DNA of 64,000 nt from Gordionus sp. m RMFG-2023 (Eukaryota; Nematomorpha; Gordioida; Chordodea; Parachordodidae): NCBI RefSeq assembly GCF_954871325.1, contig NC_088776.1, positions 50,796,569 through 50,860,568 on the forward strand, given 5' to 3'. Position 1 is the stretch's first letter, and the number at the start of each line of letters is the position of its first letter. Positions 26,901-35,629 of this stretch are shown here, piece after piece. The translations under genes were made by a program, and so were the position numbers. Under the pieces are notes generated by a model. The model had not been told where the DNA came from. It searched no databases and worked only from the letters and a program-made list of their open reading frames with translations.

Positions 26901-29900
26901 TGGAACTCATTAAAATAAAAAAAATTAATGACTCGGACCGCTTATGAGAACATTCAGGCACAGAGTTCTTAAATACGTCGAGTATTAAGCGACAAAAATA
27001 AGGCGACATTTATATTACCCGTTAATTGCTAATTACCTAAAAATAAATTAACTGTCAGATAGGACACTCCAAACCTCAACCGAGGAATTCAAATTTGATG
27101 ATTGATTTTATATTCGTTTTTTTTTCTTGAAAAATTATCATAATAAAATATAGTATATATATATAATACAAACACTTACATTTTATCCTCCAAGGATTTA
27201 TTTGCTCTATTTTTGACTCTCGATTTGTAAGCATTAGATTCGGCGTAATATTTATTTCTGTGGGGTTTGGGACCTTTTAAATAATAATAGTAAATGTTAT
27301 TTTACTTAAATAATTTTTCCAAAAATAATTTTAAATTGTCTAGCGAAGGTTCAAAGATCGAACCGGAAACCGTTGGTCAGGTCCCGTTTTGTGTGAGGTC
27401 AGTTATCTAACAACCATACTGAAATCTGCATCGGGCAAAGACCGGAAGGGGCGTTGTTAAATTACCTCAATTAAACCTCCATGGAGTCTCAAATTAAAGA
27501 TCGAGAGGAATTTGTTAGGATAAAAACTTGGCTTAGCTGTTTTTTAAGTTGACTAAAATTAGGCTATTTAACAACACTAACTGGTCAGGAAACCATTTTT
27601 CCTCCAAAAAAATACAAATTAATTATTAAATTAAAATAATAAAAAAGTATAATAATTTTGGAAGAAATTTAAGTTCGTTTTCTTTTGGTATATTTACCTG
27701 GAAACGACACTTCGAACTTTTGGGTCAACGGTTTGTGTTCCCTTAAATAGTAAGATCTTTGCTTTGTTTCGTCCCGTTCATCTTCGTCTTCCCTCTCTTC
27801 GTCAGCGTCTAATAAGTCTTCCACTTTGATATTAAAAAACGTGTATAGCTTAGTTGTATATGTGTAACACTATATATAATTGTAAGGGGGGAAGAGGGTA
27901 TAACAGGTTAGCTTCACCGTCAATACCAGAGGAATTATTGTAGAGGTTTCGTAGGGGCAGTTTAGCATGTAAAAAGGCATTTTTTCAAAATTTGAACCCT
28001 TATTAATTTGTTCTAAATTGGTGTAAGATAACGGGAGTTAGAAACCGGTAATTCATAGGGTAGGTCGGGTTCAAATTTTGATTTTTTTTCTTAGTCTATA
28101 CTCGAATATTATAGTGGTGTTAAACGTCTCGTTTTGAACCGATTTTTAAAACGGCTAAACTAAATATTTTATCCAGAAATATATTATGCAAGCCTTAAAA
28201 TTTTGTTCATAAATGCCACAAAGGTTTGAAAATCTATTATCAAAATCTTGAGGCTAGGCAATATTTTCTGTCTAAAATAAGAGTTAGCCGTTTTTAAAAG
28301 GCTCAAATATAGCTGTTTGACAACACTACTAGAATATCGAATTAAAACCATTGTTTTGTCAGGTGACAATATTTTTAATAATCCATGGTATAAGGTATTT
28401 TTTTTTTAAAAAATGTTATTATTTTTTAATAAACCCAAACCAAAAAATCAGATTTAAAACAAAAAAAATGATTTAAAACTATTTTAGGAAAACTGCATAT
28501 TTTTATTTTCCTAGGCTTAATCACTATGGTTCATTATTGTATGAGCTAAAATGTCGTCAACATTACTTTCACGTGTATATTTCCATATTTTCATAAATAT
28601 TTAAACATGGCATTTATTATTATTATATGAAAAAAATTGATATTTTCGTGGTGGCCTAGTCAGTGAGTACGTTGATAACGAATCCGATAGACCTGGAATC
28701 GAATCCAGCAGGAGCCATGTTTTTTTGCTTAAGCCAACTTGGTGGTTCTATACCTGGGGGTCGGGTGATTGGACTCGGTCACGTAATTTCATTAATATAT
28801 ATCAAAAAATAAGTAAATTCTTAATTATTTTGAATAATTTTAGGGCTTTATGTCCAAATCATCCGCAGGTTTCTAAAACTACTGGAACAAACAATAAATT
28901 AATAAGGTGGCTAAATTTATTGGTCTTTATGTTTTCTGCTCTCAAGATAGAATTGAAAGAAAAAGATCTAATAAAACGATCTAGTATAATCCAATACGAG
29001 GGGCATACTTTGGTTCCTGGGGACTAGGGTCATCCCATCAAGTCTGGTTTGATTATAAGGGCTGTGAACCAAGGGTTCTAGCGTGGAAGGGATGTTAGAA
29101 TTGTGTAGGGAGTGCTTTGCTAAGCTATTGATATGGATGTCATAGAGGATATATGATGTCGTAGTTGATTTTGCAGCCTAATCGGAGACTGATGGCTTGG
29201 TTATTAACAACCCTAAATTATAACTAGATATAGTTTAGTTTCTAACACTCGTAACTTAGGTGGCATATGGCTGAGGCTAGAATTATTTGATCTGGCAAAA
29301 GAGTCTTATTCATTCTCTATACTCGACTAGAAAGGAAGGCGTTACTGTACTGTTACTCATTACCTTGTGAAAAAAGGAATGCATGTTACTGGTTATTCAA
29401 AAAGTAATGTGTTACTCGTTACTTGAAAAATTAAATATTAAATCAAAAATTTCCTATAAATAATATAAATATAATTATACAAAAATAATATATTATAAGA
29501 TGAGATATTTTAAAATAATTTTTATTTATTTTTAATAATAGATTTTCAAAATTTTGATCAGATAAACAAGAGTGGTCAACACATCTTTTGCTGTGCTAAA
29601 CTCATATTCAACTGTTGCATTATGATGGGGATTGTATTATATTTAATAAATAAAAATTTAAATTGGGGGAATGTTAAAAATTAAAGAATAGTCCTTATTT
29701 AGAAAAGGCTTAATAATTATTTTCAAAAGAATTTTCATTCAGATCCTCATCAAAATTTTTTCTTATCTTTATCAGAAAATAATCTGGTATGTGTGTTGTT
29801 TTTTAAAGAATCAAAGTTTGCTTTTTTTTGTCAAGATATTTTCTCAAACTGGAAATAATTCAAGCTTTCTACCTTAGTTGCCCTATAATTTTATCCAGAG

Positions 29901-30774
29901 CCAATCCAATTTATCTAGTGGGTGAATTTTTCTATCAATAATCCTGAATTAATTCTGAGAAAGGTTATCTAATATTTATGGATTCACCTCATTAATTATT
30001 TAAATTGTAGGCATAATAAAAATATTATATAAGAACTGGTTTACAGTTAACAAACCAGTTATTTTCATTAGACTGTACAGATCTCAATTTATGAGATTTG
30101 CCATTAGAACCAGATCAAGTATCCAGTGCTTTAATTATAAACATAGATCAATATGACAAAATAATAAATGTGTAAGACTAACCTTCATCAGAAGATTGAG
30201 TTGATAAATCAGATTCATTATTCTTTATAATATCATTGTAGATTTCTTTACTTAATCTAGTTTTTTTATTACTACTGTGCAGATGGAAGGCCTGTAGATT
30301 TTAAAATATATATATTATATTAATATAACAATTTTTGTGTAAATATTTTTTGATACATTTATTTAATCTAATTTATCTACAATCATGATAAAATTAAAAA
30401 TTTTAATGTAATTGTTGAATACTTTGGTAAAATAAGTAATATTTGATAATAAATATTTCAATTATAATTATATATTTTTAAATTATCCTAGATAAAATGC
30501 TAGTTTGCAAAAAAAAACAATTTTACTTATCAACCTCATGTATTTCATGATCTTTTCTTTTGTATATGTTATTATTGGCATGATATTTGACATTACTATG
30601 TAAAGGACGTGTTTTTAAAATTGCTCGTGTAATTAAGTGTTTTCCTTAAATATTTCATAAATTTTGCTATCAACGGTATATAATTTATACCTAGTAACGT
30701 TTGATTCAATGTGCCATATATAAGCTTTTTAATGCGAGTACTTTTCCTTGTGTGAAATGAACTCATTAACGGCT
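8601..30774 (-). CDS. ATAD2: ATAD2-like bromodomain AAA+ ATPase, 25 exons, 5' end not found
   Basis: Exons in transcript order, plus coordinates: 30774-30691, 27823-27698, 27273-27180, 26335-26225, 25737-25623, 25358-25151, 22913-22789, 22729-22573, 22492-22401, 22231-22141, 22024-21903, 21290-21128, 19265-19136, 17926-17868, 17371-17244, 16422-16237, 15658-15526, 14897-14804, 14638-14440, 13896-13614, 11905-11749, 11460-11321, 9248-9181, 9120-9081, 9007-8601. All junction phases agree and the total is 1169 codons plus stop, against about 1390 in human ATAD2, so a first exon or exons are probably missing. ATAD2 is a nuclear chromatin factor. Its AAA+ part is hexameric and its bromodomain reads acetylated histones. 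Domain order is acidic N-terminus, AAA1 with intact Walker motifs, degenerate AAA2, bromodomain, helical tail. Boundaries were inferred from homology plus phase. The last four exons rest mainly on phase. Confidence 0.85.
10650..10710. repeat. Half copy of the GAATTC-core MITE
   Basis: Contains CTTCGCCGTGAATTCGCGC and an end like the family terminus (GGAAGGGTAAG). Lies in the ATAD2 intron 9249-11320. Confidence 0.45.
10780..11050. repeat. Foldback repeat of the CAGAAATGTATTCCA family
   Basis: Left arm near 10790-10855 (TTGAATCATTTTTTGAGC, AATCTGATTTTACCAGAAATGTATTCCA) pairs with the right arm 10945-11040 (TACATATCCGGTAAAATAAA, TAATTTAAAGTTGAA, CACATTGCC). Related copies are at 37796-38130 and 56822-57210. 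All three show diverged arms. Confidence 0.5.
13162..13245. repeat. GAATTC-core palindromic MITE, best-preserved copy
   Basis: 84 bp with terminal repeats ACCCTGCATTCATAGTTA and the complement TACATGTGAATGCAGGGT, and an inner CCGCGAATTCGTGC. It sits in the ATAD2 intron after the bromodomain exon. Confidence 0.7.
13614..14897 (-). CDS. ATAD2: ATAD2 bromodomain exons
   Basis: 14897-14804 is a short polar exon inferred from phase. 14638-14440 has [20 protein letters not shown] then [13 protein letters not shown] (helix Z and ZA loop). 13896-13614 has [17 protein letters not shown], the helix A-B region, then [20 protein letters not shown] and helix C. The Asn of ALEYN is the expected acetyl-lysine-binding residue. 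The shelf motif, RVF in human ATAD2, reads QSF here. Confidence 0.9.
15526..21290 (-). CDS. ATAD2: ATAD2 linker and degenerate AAA2 exons
   Basis: 21290-21128 carries the post-AAA1 helices, equivalent to KDFEVAMQKMIPAS in human ATAD2. 19265-19136 is an acidic Ser-rich linker ([19 protein letters not shown]). 17926-17868 and 17371-17244 give [20 protein letters not shown], which takes the place of a Walker A but lacks GKT. 16422-16237 has [15 protein letters not shown] in the Walker B position without the DE pair. 15658-15526 has the closing small-domain helices. The second ATPase is inactive in ATAD2 proteins generally, and that is kept here. Confidence 0.8.
16655..17101. mobile_element. hAT-type MITE (CAGTGGC... 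termini) in an ATAD2 intron
   Basis: Starts CAGTGGCATAAAAAAA and ends TTGTCAACGCCACTG, so the outermost CAGTGGC is inverted at both ends. It shares TAATACTAAGTGCGCTT and CCGTTTTCCAAATATAATTTATAA with the longer element at 60083-61411. No clear target duplication remains. Confidence 0.6.
17927..19135 (-). other. ATAD2 intron with GC-rich repeat patches
   Basis: No exon was seen. Two patches are less AT-rich than the rest: 18176-18370 (GGCCTGACATC, GGGCTGGATAA, GGCCAGGTACAGGCCCACGCC) resembles the GGCCCGGCC family, and 18600-18870 repeats GGTTCCG-like strings in both orientations. Both look like worn MITEs. Confidence 0.4.
19689..20924. mobile_element. 1.24-kb DNA transposon with ~130-bp terminal inverted repeats and TA target site
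   Basis: Begins CAGTGAAAGGGGGGATATTT and ends with the exact complement; the arms stay near-identical for about 130 bp (19689-19820 and 20794-20924). It is flanked by TA on both sides (19687-19688, 20925-20926), which fits the Tc1/mariner/IS630 group. The interior has a 60-residue plus-strand frame (20079-20261: [19 protein letters not shown]) that may be a transposase remnant, but I cannot name it. It lies in an ATAD2 intron and is non-autonomous. Confidence 0.8.
21903..25358 (-). CDS. ATAD2: ATAD2 AAA1 ATPase exons
   Basis: Six exons encode the first ATPase domain. Landmarks in order: [20 protein letters not shown], Walker A GPPGTGKT (exon 25358-25151), [19 protein letters not shown] (22913-22789), Walker [20 protein letters not shown] (22729-22573), sensor 1 and arginine-finger region [20 protein letters not shown] (22492-22401), the helical lid (22231-22141), and [20 protein letters not shown] (22024-21903). 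Every catalytic motif expected for ATP hydrolysis is present. Confidence 0.9.
22914..25150 (-). other. Largest AAA1 intron, repeat-bearing
   Basis: No exon was seen. It contains a patch with GGGCCGGGTC / GGGTCGGGCC strings (23080-23420), a GC-rich stretch near 23850-23890, and a 27-bp triplication (24704-24785). Confidence 0.5.
24704..24785. repeat. Three tandem copies of a 27-bp unit
   Basis: The unit TAATAACTAAAAATTTTCC plus AAAAATTT repeats three times without visible change, starting at 24704, 24731 and 24758. Confidence 0.85.
25623..30774 (-). CDS. ATAD2: ATAD2 N-terminal exons: basic motif, acidic stretch, Arg-rich linker
   Basis: The exon at 30774-30691 has [21 protein letters not shown], like the RRSCRIRSRYSG-NQSML region of ATAD2. 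The exon at 27823-27698 is acidic ([18 protein letters not shown]) followed by [10 protein letters not shown], matching the YYLRQRK motif after the acidic run. 27273-27180 is basic. 26335-26225 has a Ser run then [15 protein letters not shown]. 25737-25623 has RCLPLNF and MADIEPM, which lead into AAA1. Residue and phase order match the family. Direct joining of 30691 to 27823 is phase-compatible, but a small exon may be missing between them. Confidence 0.7.
25851..26183. mobile_element. hAT-type MITE (TAGAGGTCTGCA) with perfect 8-bp target duplication
   Basis: 333 bp. Starts TAGAGGTCTGCAATT and ends CCATTGCAGACCTA. It is flanked on both sides by ATCTAGAC (25843-25850 and 26184-26191). The interior has GC-rich GCCGGCC / GGGCGGGC arms. 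It lies in the ATAD2 intron between 25737 and 26225. The 8-bp duplication points to the hAT superfamily. Confidence 0.85.
27450..27579. repeat. Degenerate GTTGTTAA foldback MITE
   Basis: Runs from GCGTTGTTAAATTACC to GGCTATTTAACAACACTA with weak internal complementarity. Diverged member of the family whose best copy is at 63676-63898. Confidence 0.5.
28112..28328. mobile_element. GTTGTTAA foldback MITE (hAT-like), 217 bp
   Basis: Starts TAGTGGTGTTAAACG and ends CTGTTTGACAACACTA. The arms GAACCGATTTTTAAAACGGC and GTTAGCCGTTTTTAAAAGGC pair across the element. Confidence 0.75.
28650..29310 (+). mobile_element. Candidate tRNA-derived SINE
   Basis: The head (28652-28716) has a box-A-like TGGCCTAGTCAGTGAG and a box-B-like GGAATCGAATCC about 40 bases later, ending GCAGGAGCCA. 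It is followed by a T run and a less AT-rich body with GGTGGTTCTATACCTGGGG and GGTTCCTGGGGACTAGGGTC up to about 29300. There is no full cloverleaf, so it is not a functional tRNA gene. The 3' limit is uncertain. Confidence 0.45.
29335..29440. repeat. GTTACTCGTTACT repeat patch
   Basis: Dense TGTTACTCATTACC / GTTACTGGTTATTC / GTGTTACTCGTTACTTG strings. A related patch with AGTAACGAGCAAGGGTAACG is at 57426-57600. Probably the end of a DNA-transposon family. Confidence 0.4.
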
Positions 30775-32945
30775 CTAAAAAAATATCAATAATTTCCAAT
30801 CATATGTTTGTCGGATTATTATTATCCTCCGTCAAAAAAAATAACCTTCTAAACGGTAACTAAATTCAAAAATATTTAATTAGTCAAAAAATGCAAGTTT
30901 TTTAATAATGAAATTTAATATATATTACTTTCTATTTAGCAGCTAAAATTTTAACAGCTAGTTATCTAAAAGTTTAGAAAGATATGAAATATTTAGTTAC
31001 TATAGTGACTCATAGGAGGTGCTTTTAGTACCTGAATTATTTTTTAAAGCTTCACAGTTATTTCATGTTTCCAGAAGTTTAGTTGACTTTATATCTAAGG
31101 TGTGATATCATGGATTTAGATTTTATTTTAGTTGGAGAAATTGATTGATTTAAGAATTAATAAGAAATTATATAAACTAAAAACCAGATAAATTTCTATA
31201 TTATCCGTTTAGACATGTAGACAATTAAAAAATTATTTTTATTTCTAATAAATTTTTTTCCCTTTACCAAACAGGATAAGCAGTAAATTATTAGCTTGCC
31301 ATATTTAAGAATTAATGTTTCTGAAAACTAGACTCACTTCATGCTTATAGACTGACCTCACAATTTCCATAGTGATTATAATTCGATTTAAATTTTGCGG
31401 TTTCAAAATTTATTAAGTAATTAATGAGTACTAACCAGGTACTAAACATAAAAGTAAACAGATATTTAGTTCTTCTATGTTTTCCATTCAGGAATGATGC
31501 TAACTTTTCCTAATTTTGCAAATAAATTTTATTCTTTCTAATGTTTAACATAATATTTTCTTCAATTTTAACGCAGCTTATTAAAAGTTTCATCAATTTG
31601 TTTACTATCTTTTAAAATCGCAGATTTTTCAAAAAATGTAAGATGCAGCCTTAAAGAAGGGCTCCAGATCTCTAATAGTTATAATTAATATTATATCACG
31701 TCATAATAATTAAATATTTATGCCTGTCATTATCAGATTGTCAAAAAACATATTTATTACACCCAACAAATCAACAATGGATGCCAGATTTTCTATCTTA
31801 TGTTATTAATGAAGATCATTTATATTAAGCAATAATAAATAATATTATATTGATGATAATATTCTATATATATATTTAAATATTTTTTCTGTATTATATA
31901 TAATTAAATATTACTCTATATATACTTAAATATTATTTTTATATAAGTAGTTAAATGTTTCATAAATTATCATTTAAATTTTTTATAAATTTGTTAATAG
32001 AAAAATTTTAAAAATGTCCCCGAATCGTTATCATAACTTTTTATAGACTCGGAAAATGCTTATAAATAAGAAAAAAATATATTTTACTTCTTACTAATAC
32101 ACCATTTGCCGTAAGTCTATCATCTCTCCATTTTTACATAATTAAGAATTCCCTAAACACGTGATGTTACATTTATAACTAAATACTTTATAACTAAATA
32201 TTTTATTTTTTTTTAAAAAAATAAAGGATACAAATATTTTATTATTTTTAGTTGCGTTTGTCTTTCTTCGAATCAATGTTTAACTGAGTCTGATAAAAAA
32301 ATTATTAGCTATAATCTTTTCAATTTTAATATGACGATTATTATGTTGCCACTATTTTGTGACACTAAAATAATACCAAAATATATTTAAAATATCCATT
32401 AGCAATTATTTTGACGGAGAATTTTTTTAAATTGCAATTATGATTATTCTCATATGTTTCCATTATAAAAATTACCATTCTGCGAATGTATTATGTAAAT
32501 TAAACCAAAATATATTTAAAATATCCATTTTAGACTATTTTATACATAAGAATTAAAGAGTTGTAAAATGCTGATGTGACAGACTATTTTCATATTTGTG
32601 AATTAACTGATATCATACATACCAAAGAAAAATCTCCCTTTTTCGTTATTATGCGTTATGTGATTTCCTTGCTTATTATCTGTAATTTTGTGTGCTTCAC
32701 TATGATTTTTCGTTTATGTCATTTTTCTTAATTTTGACATCATTTTCATTATTTATTCCTTCATTATGCCTGTTTATTTAGGATTTTACAATATTTTGCG
32801 TGTTTAACTGTTATTTAGTGATATACTTTCTTGGCTAACAATTGATATTTTTCGTGCTTTTTGGGGCTTGTTTTACTGTGATTTTATTTGTCATTTTTTA
32901 TTTTATGTCAGAAATAATGAAAAAAAATAATATCCGTGCTGATAG
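30775..32945. other. AT-rich region upstream of the first recognised ATAD2 exon
   Basis: Expected to hold the missing 5' exon(s) and promoter of ATAD2, but no coding stretch with a start codon and family similarity was found. Only short A/T runs are seen. Confidence 0.35.
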
Positions 32946-33155
32946 TAGTGTTGTTAAAGAGCTGATATTGAAAAATGGGTGACTCAATATTTTATCCAGA
33001 ATAATATTACATACGCCCGAAGATTTTGTTCAAAAATGGCACAAAAGTTTGGATATCTATTAACGAATTCTCGAGGATTATGCAACATTTTTCTGGCTAA
33101 AATATTAAGTTAGCCTTTAAAAAATCGGCTCAAATCGAGCTGTTTAACAACACTA
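32946..33155. mobile_element. GTTGTTAA foldback MITE, 210 bp
   Basis: Starts TAGTGTTGTTAAAGAGC and ends GCTGTTTAACAACACTA. The flanks GCTGATAG and ACTGATAA share CTGATA, consistent with a mutated 8-bp duplication. Confidence 0.75.
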
Positions 33156-33840
33156 ACTGATAAATAAATCAAAATACCAAAAAAAAAAATTTTAGAAACA
33201 TATTTACGAAAAAATTTAAATTTTTTAATATATTGTCATGTTATTATTTATACTGGGAGATTTAATTTTTAAAATACAGGTAATTTTTGAAAAACATCGA
33301 AGAATTAAATAACAGCCAATCTTTAATATAATTTAATTCCTGCTAGTAATGTACCAAGCTCACTTAGCCACGACTCGATTCAGAATCCTATTCCAATAAT
33401 CGACTCCAATTTGAGACAACTAGATAAACCTTCGTGAGCCAAGCTCTTGAATCGACTTGCTTGTCAAACTCCTATGCTGACTCCTTTTCTAGAATAATTA
33501 TAGTTCTAAAAATGTATTTTTTACAATAAACTTGATAATTTGATGTTTGCATATATATATTACAAAATATGATATAAGATGAATATAAAGCATTTACATG
33601 AAAATGATTTGAACCAATTTCCAATAATAATTATAATGTATATCAGGATTTAGACGCGTTCTCTTTATATCTAAAATACTGCCAGAAGTTGAAAAATTTT
33701 GCTACCTTCCCAGCTCTGATGGAACGCGTTTTTAGCGTGGCGAATTTAGTTTTAGTATAAAACGTTAACGATTATAGGATGCATATTATGAAACTAATTT
33801 TTGTTAAAAAATTAATAGGAAAAAATTTTTACTTATAAAC

Positions 33841-34038
33841 CAGAGACCTGCTGAGGTACCATTTGCATGAACCGGCCCGGATTTTATTAAAAAAATATTT
33901 TCGGCCCGGCATGGATTTTTTTAAAATATACTACATTATAGCGAAATATGTGTATCTTTTTTAGCTAAGCCCTGGTATATTTAAAAAAATTAAAACATAG
34001 CCCGGCCCGTATACCCGGATTGGGTATGCAGGTCTCTA
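33841..34038. mobile_element. CAGAGACCTGC MITE of the GGCCCGGCC family
   Basis: Starts CAGAGACCTGCTGAGG and ends ATGCAGGTCTCTA. The inner arms GGCCCGGATTTTATT and TAGCCCGGCCCG give the GC-rich core. The flanks share TTATAA. Confidence 0.7.
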
Positions 34039-34129
34039 ATTATAATCATCAAATATCATTATTATTTGTTTTATATTTTGTCACATTTATATTCTATTTA
34101 CAAAATCAATATATTAAATTAACTGCCCA

Positions 34130-34208
34130 ACCCTGCATTCCAGTTAGCACGAATTTTCAGCGATTTGTATACTTCGCCGCGAATTCGCACTAACTGTAAA
34201 TAGGAAGT
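34130..34208. repeat. GAATTC-core palindromic MITE, copy 4
   Basis: Starts ACCCTGCATTCCAGTTAGC, inner CCGCGAATTCGCACTAACTG, worn right end. Located between ATAD2 and the homeobox gene. Confidence 0.65.
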
Positions 34209-34431
34209 AACATGGTTTTATTATAATGTGAATATAATTAGGTAAAATATTATGTATTTTGACCCATTTATTTTTTCTGCAAATGAATTTTAGAACATGA
34301 AAAGCATTCAATTTTTTGTCAATGAACGATAAACGCAACGTCGTTTTTTTATTGGAAATGTTTACAGTTCTAGATTAGTATGATAGATATTAAATGAAGG
34401 AAAATAAAACTACTTATATCAATCTGGGCCG

Positions 34432-34650
34432 TAATGGTGCAAAATAGCTCTATTTGAGCCGATTTTCAAAAATGGGCTAACTAGATATTTTATACAGAAA
34501 AAATATTATGCAAGCCTGAAGATTTTGTTCATAGATACACAAAGGTTTGGAATCTATTAACAAAATCTCGAGGCTTAAGCACTATTTTACTGGCTAAAAT
34601 ATGGAGTTAGCATTTTTTTAAAAATTGGTTCAAACGGAGTGATTTTGCAT
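34432..34650. mobile_element. Worn GTTGTTAA foldback MITE
   Basis: The interior is well kept (TTTGAGCCGATTTTCAAAAA, CAAGCCTGAAGATTTTGTTC, AAATCTCGAGGCTTAAGC) but both termini have drifted. Confidence 0.65.
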
Positions 34651-34875
34651 CTAAAATTTTTTACAGAATCATCCAAGAACCGAGTTTGAAAAATAAAGAT
34701 TTTTTTTTGAAAGAAGAAAGATTTTTAATTTTATCTAAAAATTCCAAATATTTTCAAAAAAATATTTAAAGATTTGTTTTCAAATTCTGATCCCAAATAT
34801 CAATTTAATCTAACCAAAAAAATATATGAAAATGAAATTTCTTTTTTTTCTTACGATAATTATAAATTTGAAATT

Positions 34876-35048
34876 TGTGTTGTTAAACTGCTCTGGTTGT
34901 TTTAAAACTGGATAACTCAATATTTTGTCTTGACAAATATTATTCAAGCCTGTAGATTTTGCTCAGAGATAATGTTCTGGCTACAAACAAAATTGTCTTG
35001 GTCATTTTTAAAAATCGGCTTAAATTGAGCCATTATTTAACATCACTA
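34876..35048. mobile_element. Short GTTGTTAA foldback MITE, internally shortened
   Basis: Starts TGTGTTGTTAAACTGCTC and ends GAGCCATTATTTAACATCACTA. About 173 bp, missing part of the middle seen in the 217-223 bp copies. Confidence 0.65.
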
Positions 35049-35629
35049 ATTAAAATTTATAATTTTGGGAAGAGGGGTTGGGTATTTTAAATAATTGTAA
35101 TTCGTTAATTATAAAAGAAATGCCAACATTTGAAGAAAAAAAATAATAATATAAAAATCATTTCCATTTTTAACAAGAGAGAAATTTATTCACCTCTGGA
35201 TACGAGAAATGTCTCTTAGAGTAAAAAATTTTTTAAATAATTCATGTTACAAAGCCTCTTTTAAAAATTAGAAAGCGAATGCTCATGTTCAGATTATCTA
35301 TATTACTAATTTGAGGACAGGCATTTGTGTATATCTATATATGTATATATGTTTGTAAAATGCATTTGGGATCAAATAATAATTTTTATTTAATATAGTA
35401 ATTTGCACAGTTTGTATACATTTGATTTGGAAAACCTTGATAATATCACCGTATTTTACATCTATTATAATAAATAAATTCGTTAATTATTTGATATGCT
35501 GACTTTCTCAGCTTTTGAATAGTCATGTCCTTCCTAAATATTATTTATTATTTCTAGAATTCGAGGTTAGGATTCCGAAAAGGGGGATCAATATTTCTGG
35601 TTTTGTTTTATTTTCGGTGATTCTCTGAA

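Larger units (their letters stand above)
27824..30690 (-). other. ATAD2 5'-side intron with foldback MITE and SINE-like sequence
   Basis: No exon is firmly supported. A phase-compatible frame at about 27906-27980 (minus; [14 protein letters not shown] before a GTGAAG donor) could be a skipped small exon, but its acceptor is unclear. Confidence 0.35.

Noticed and set aside
28652-28716. Functional tRNA gene
   Set aside because: Box B has an extra base and the arms do not pair into a cloverleaf; a SINE head fits better.
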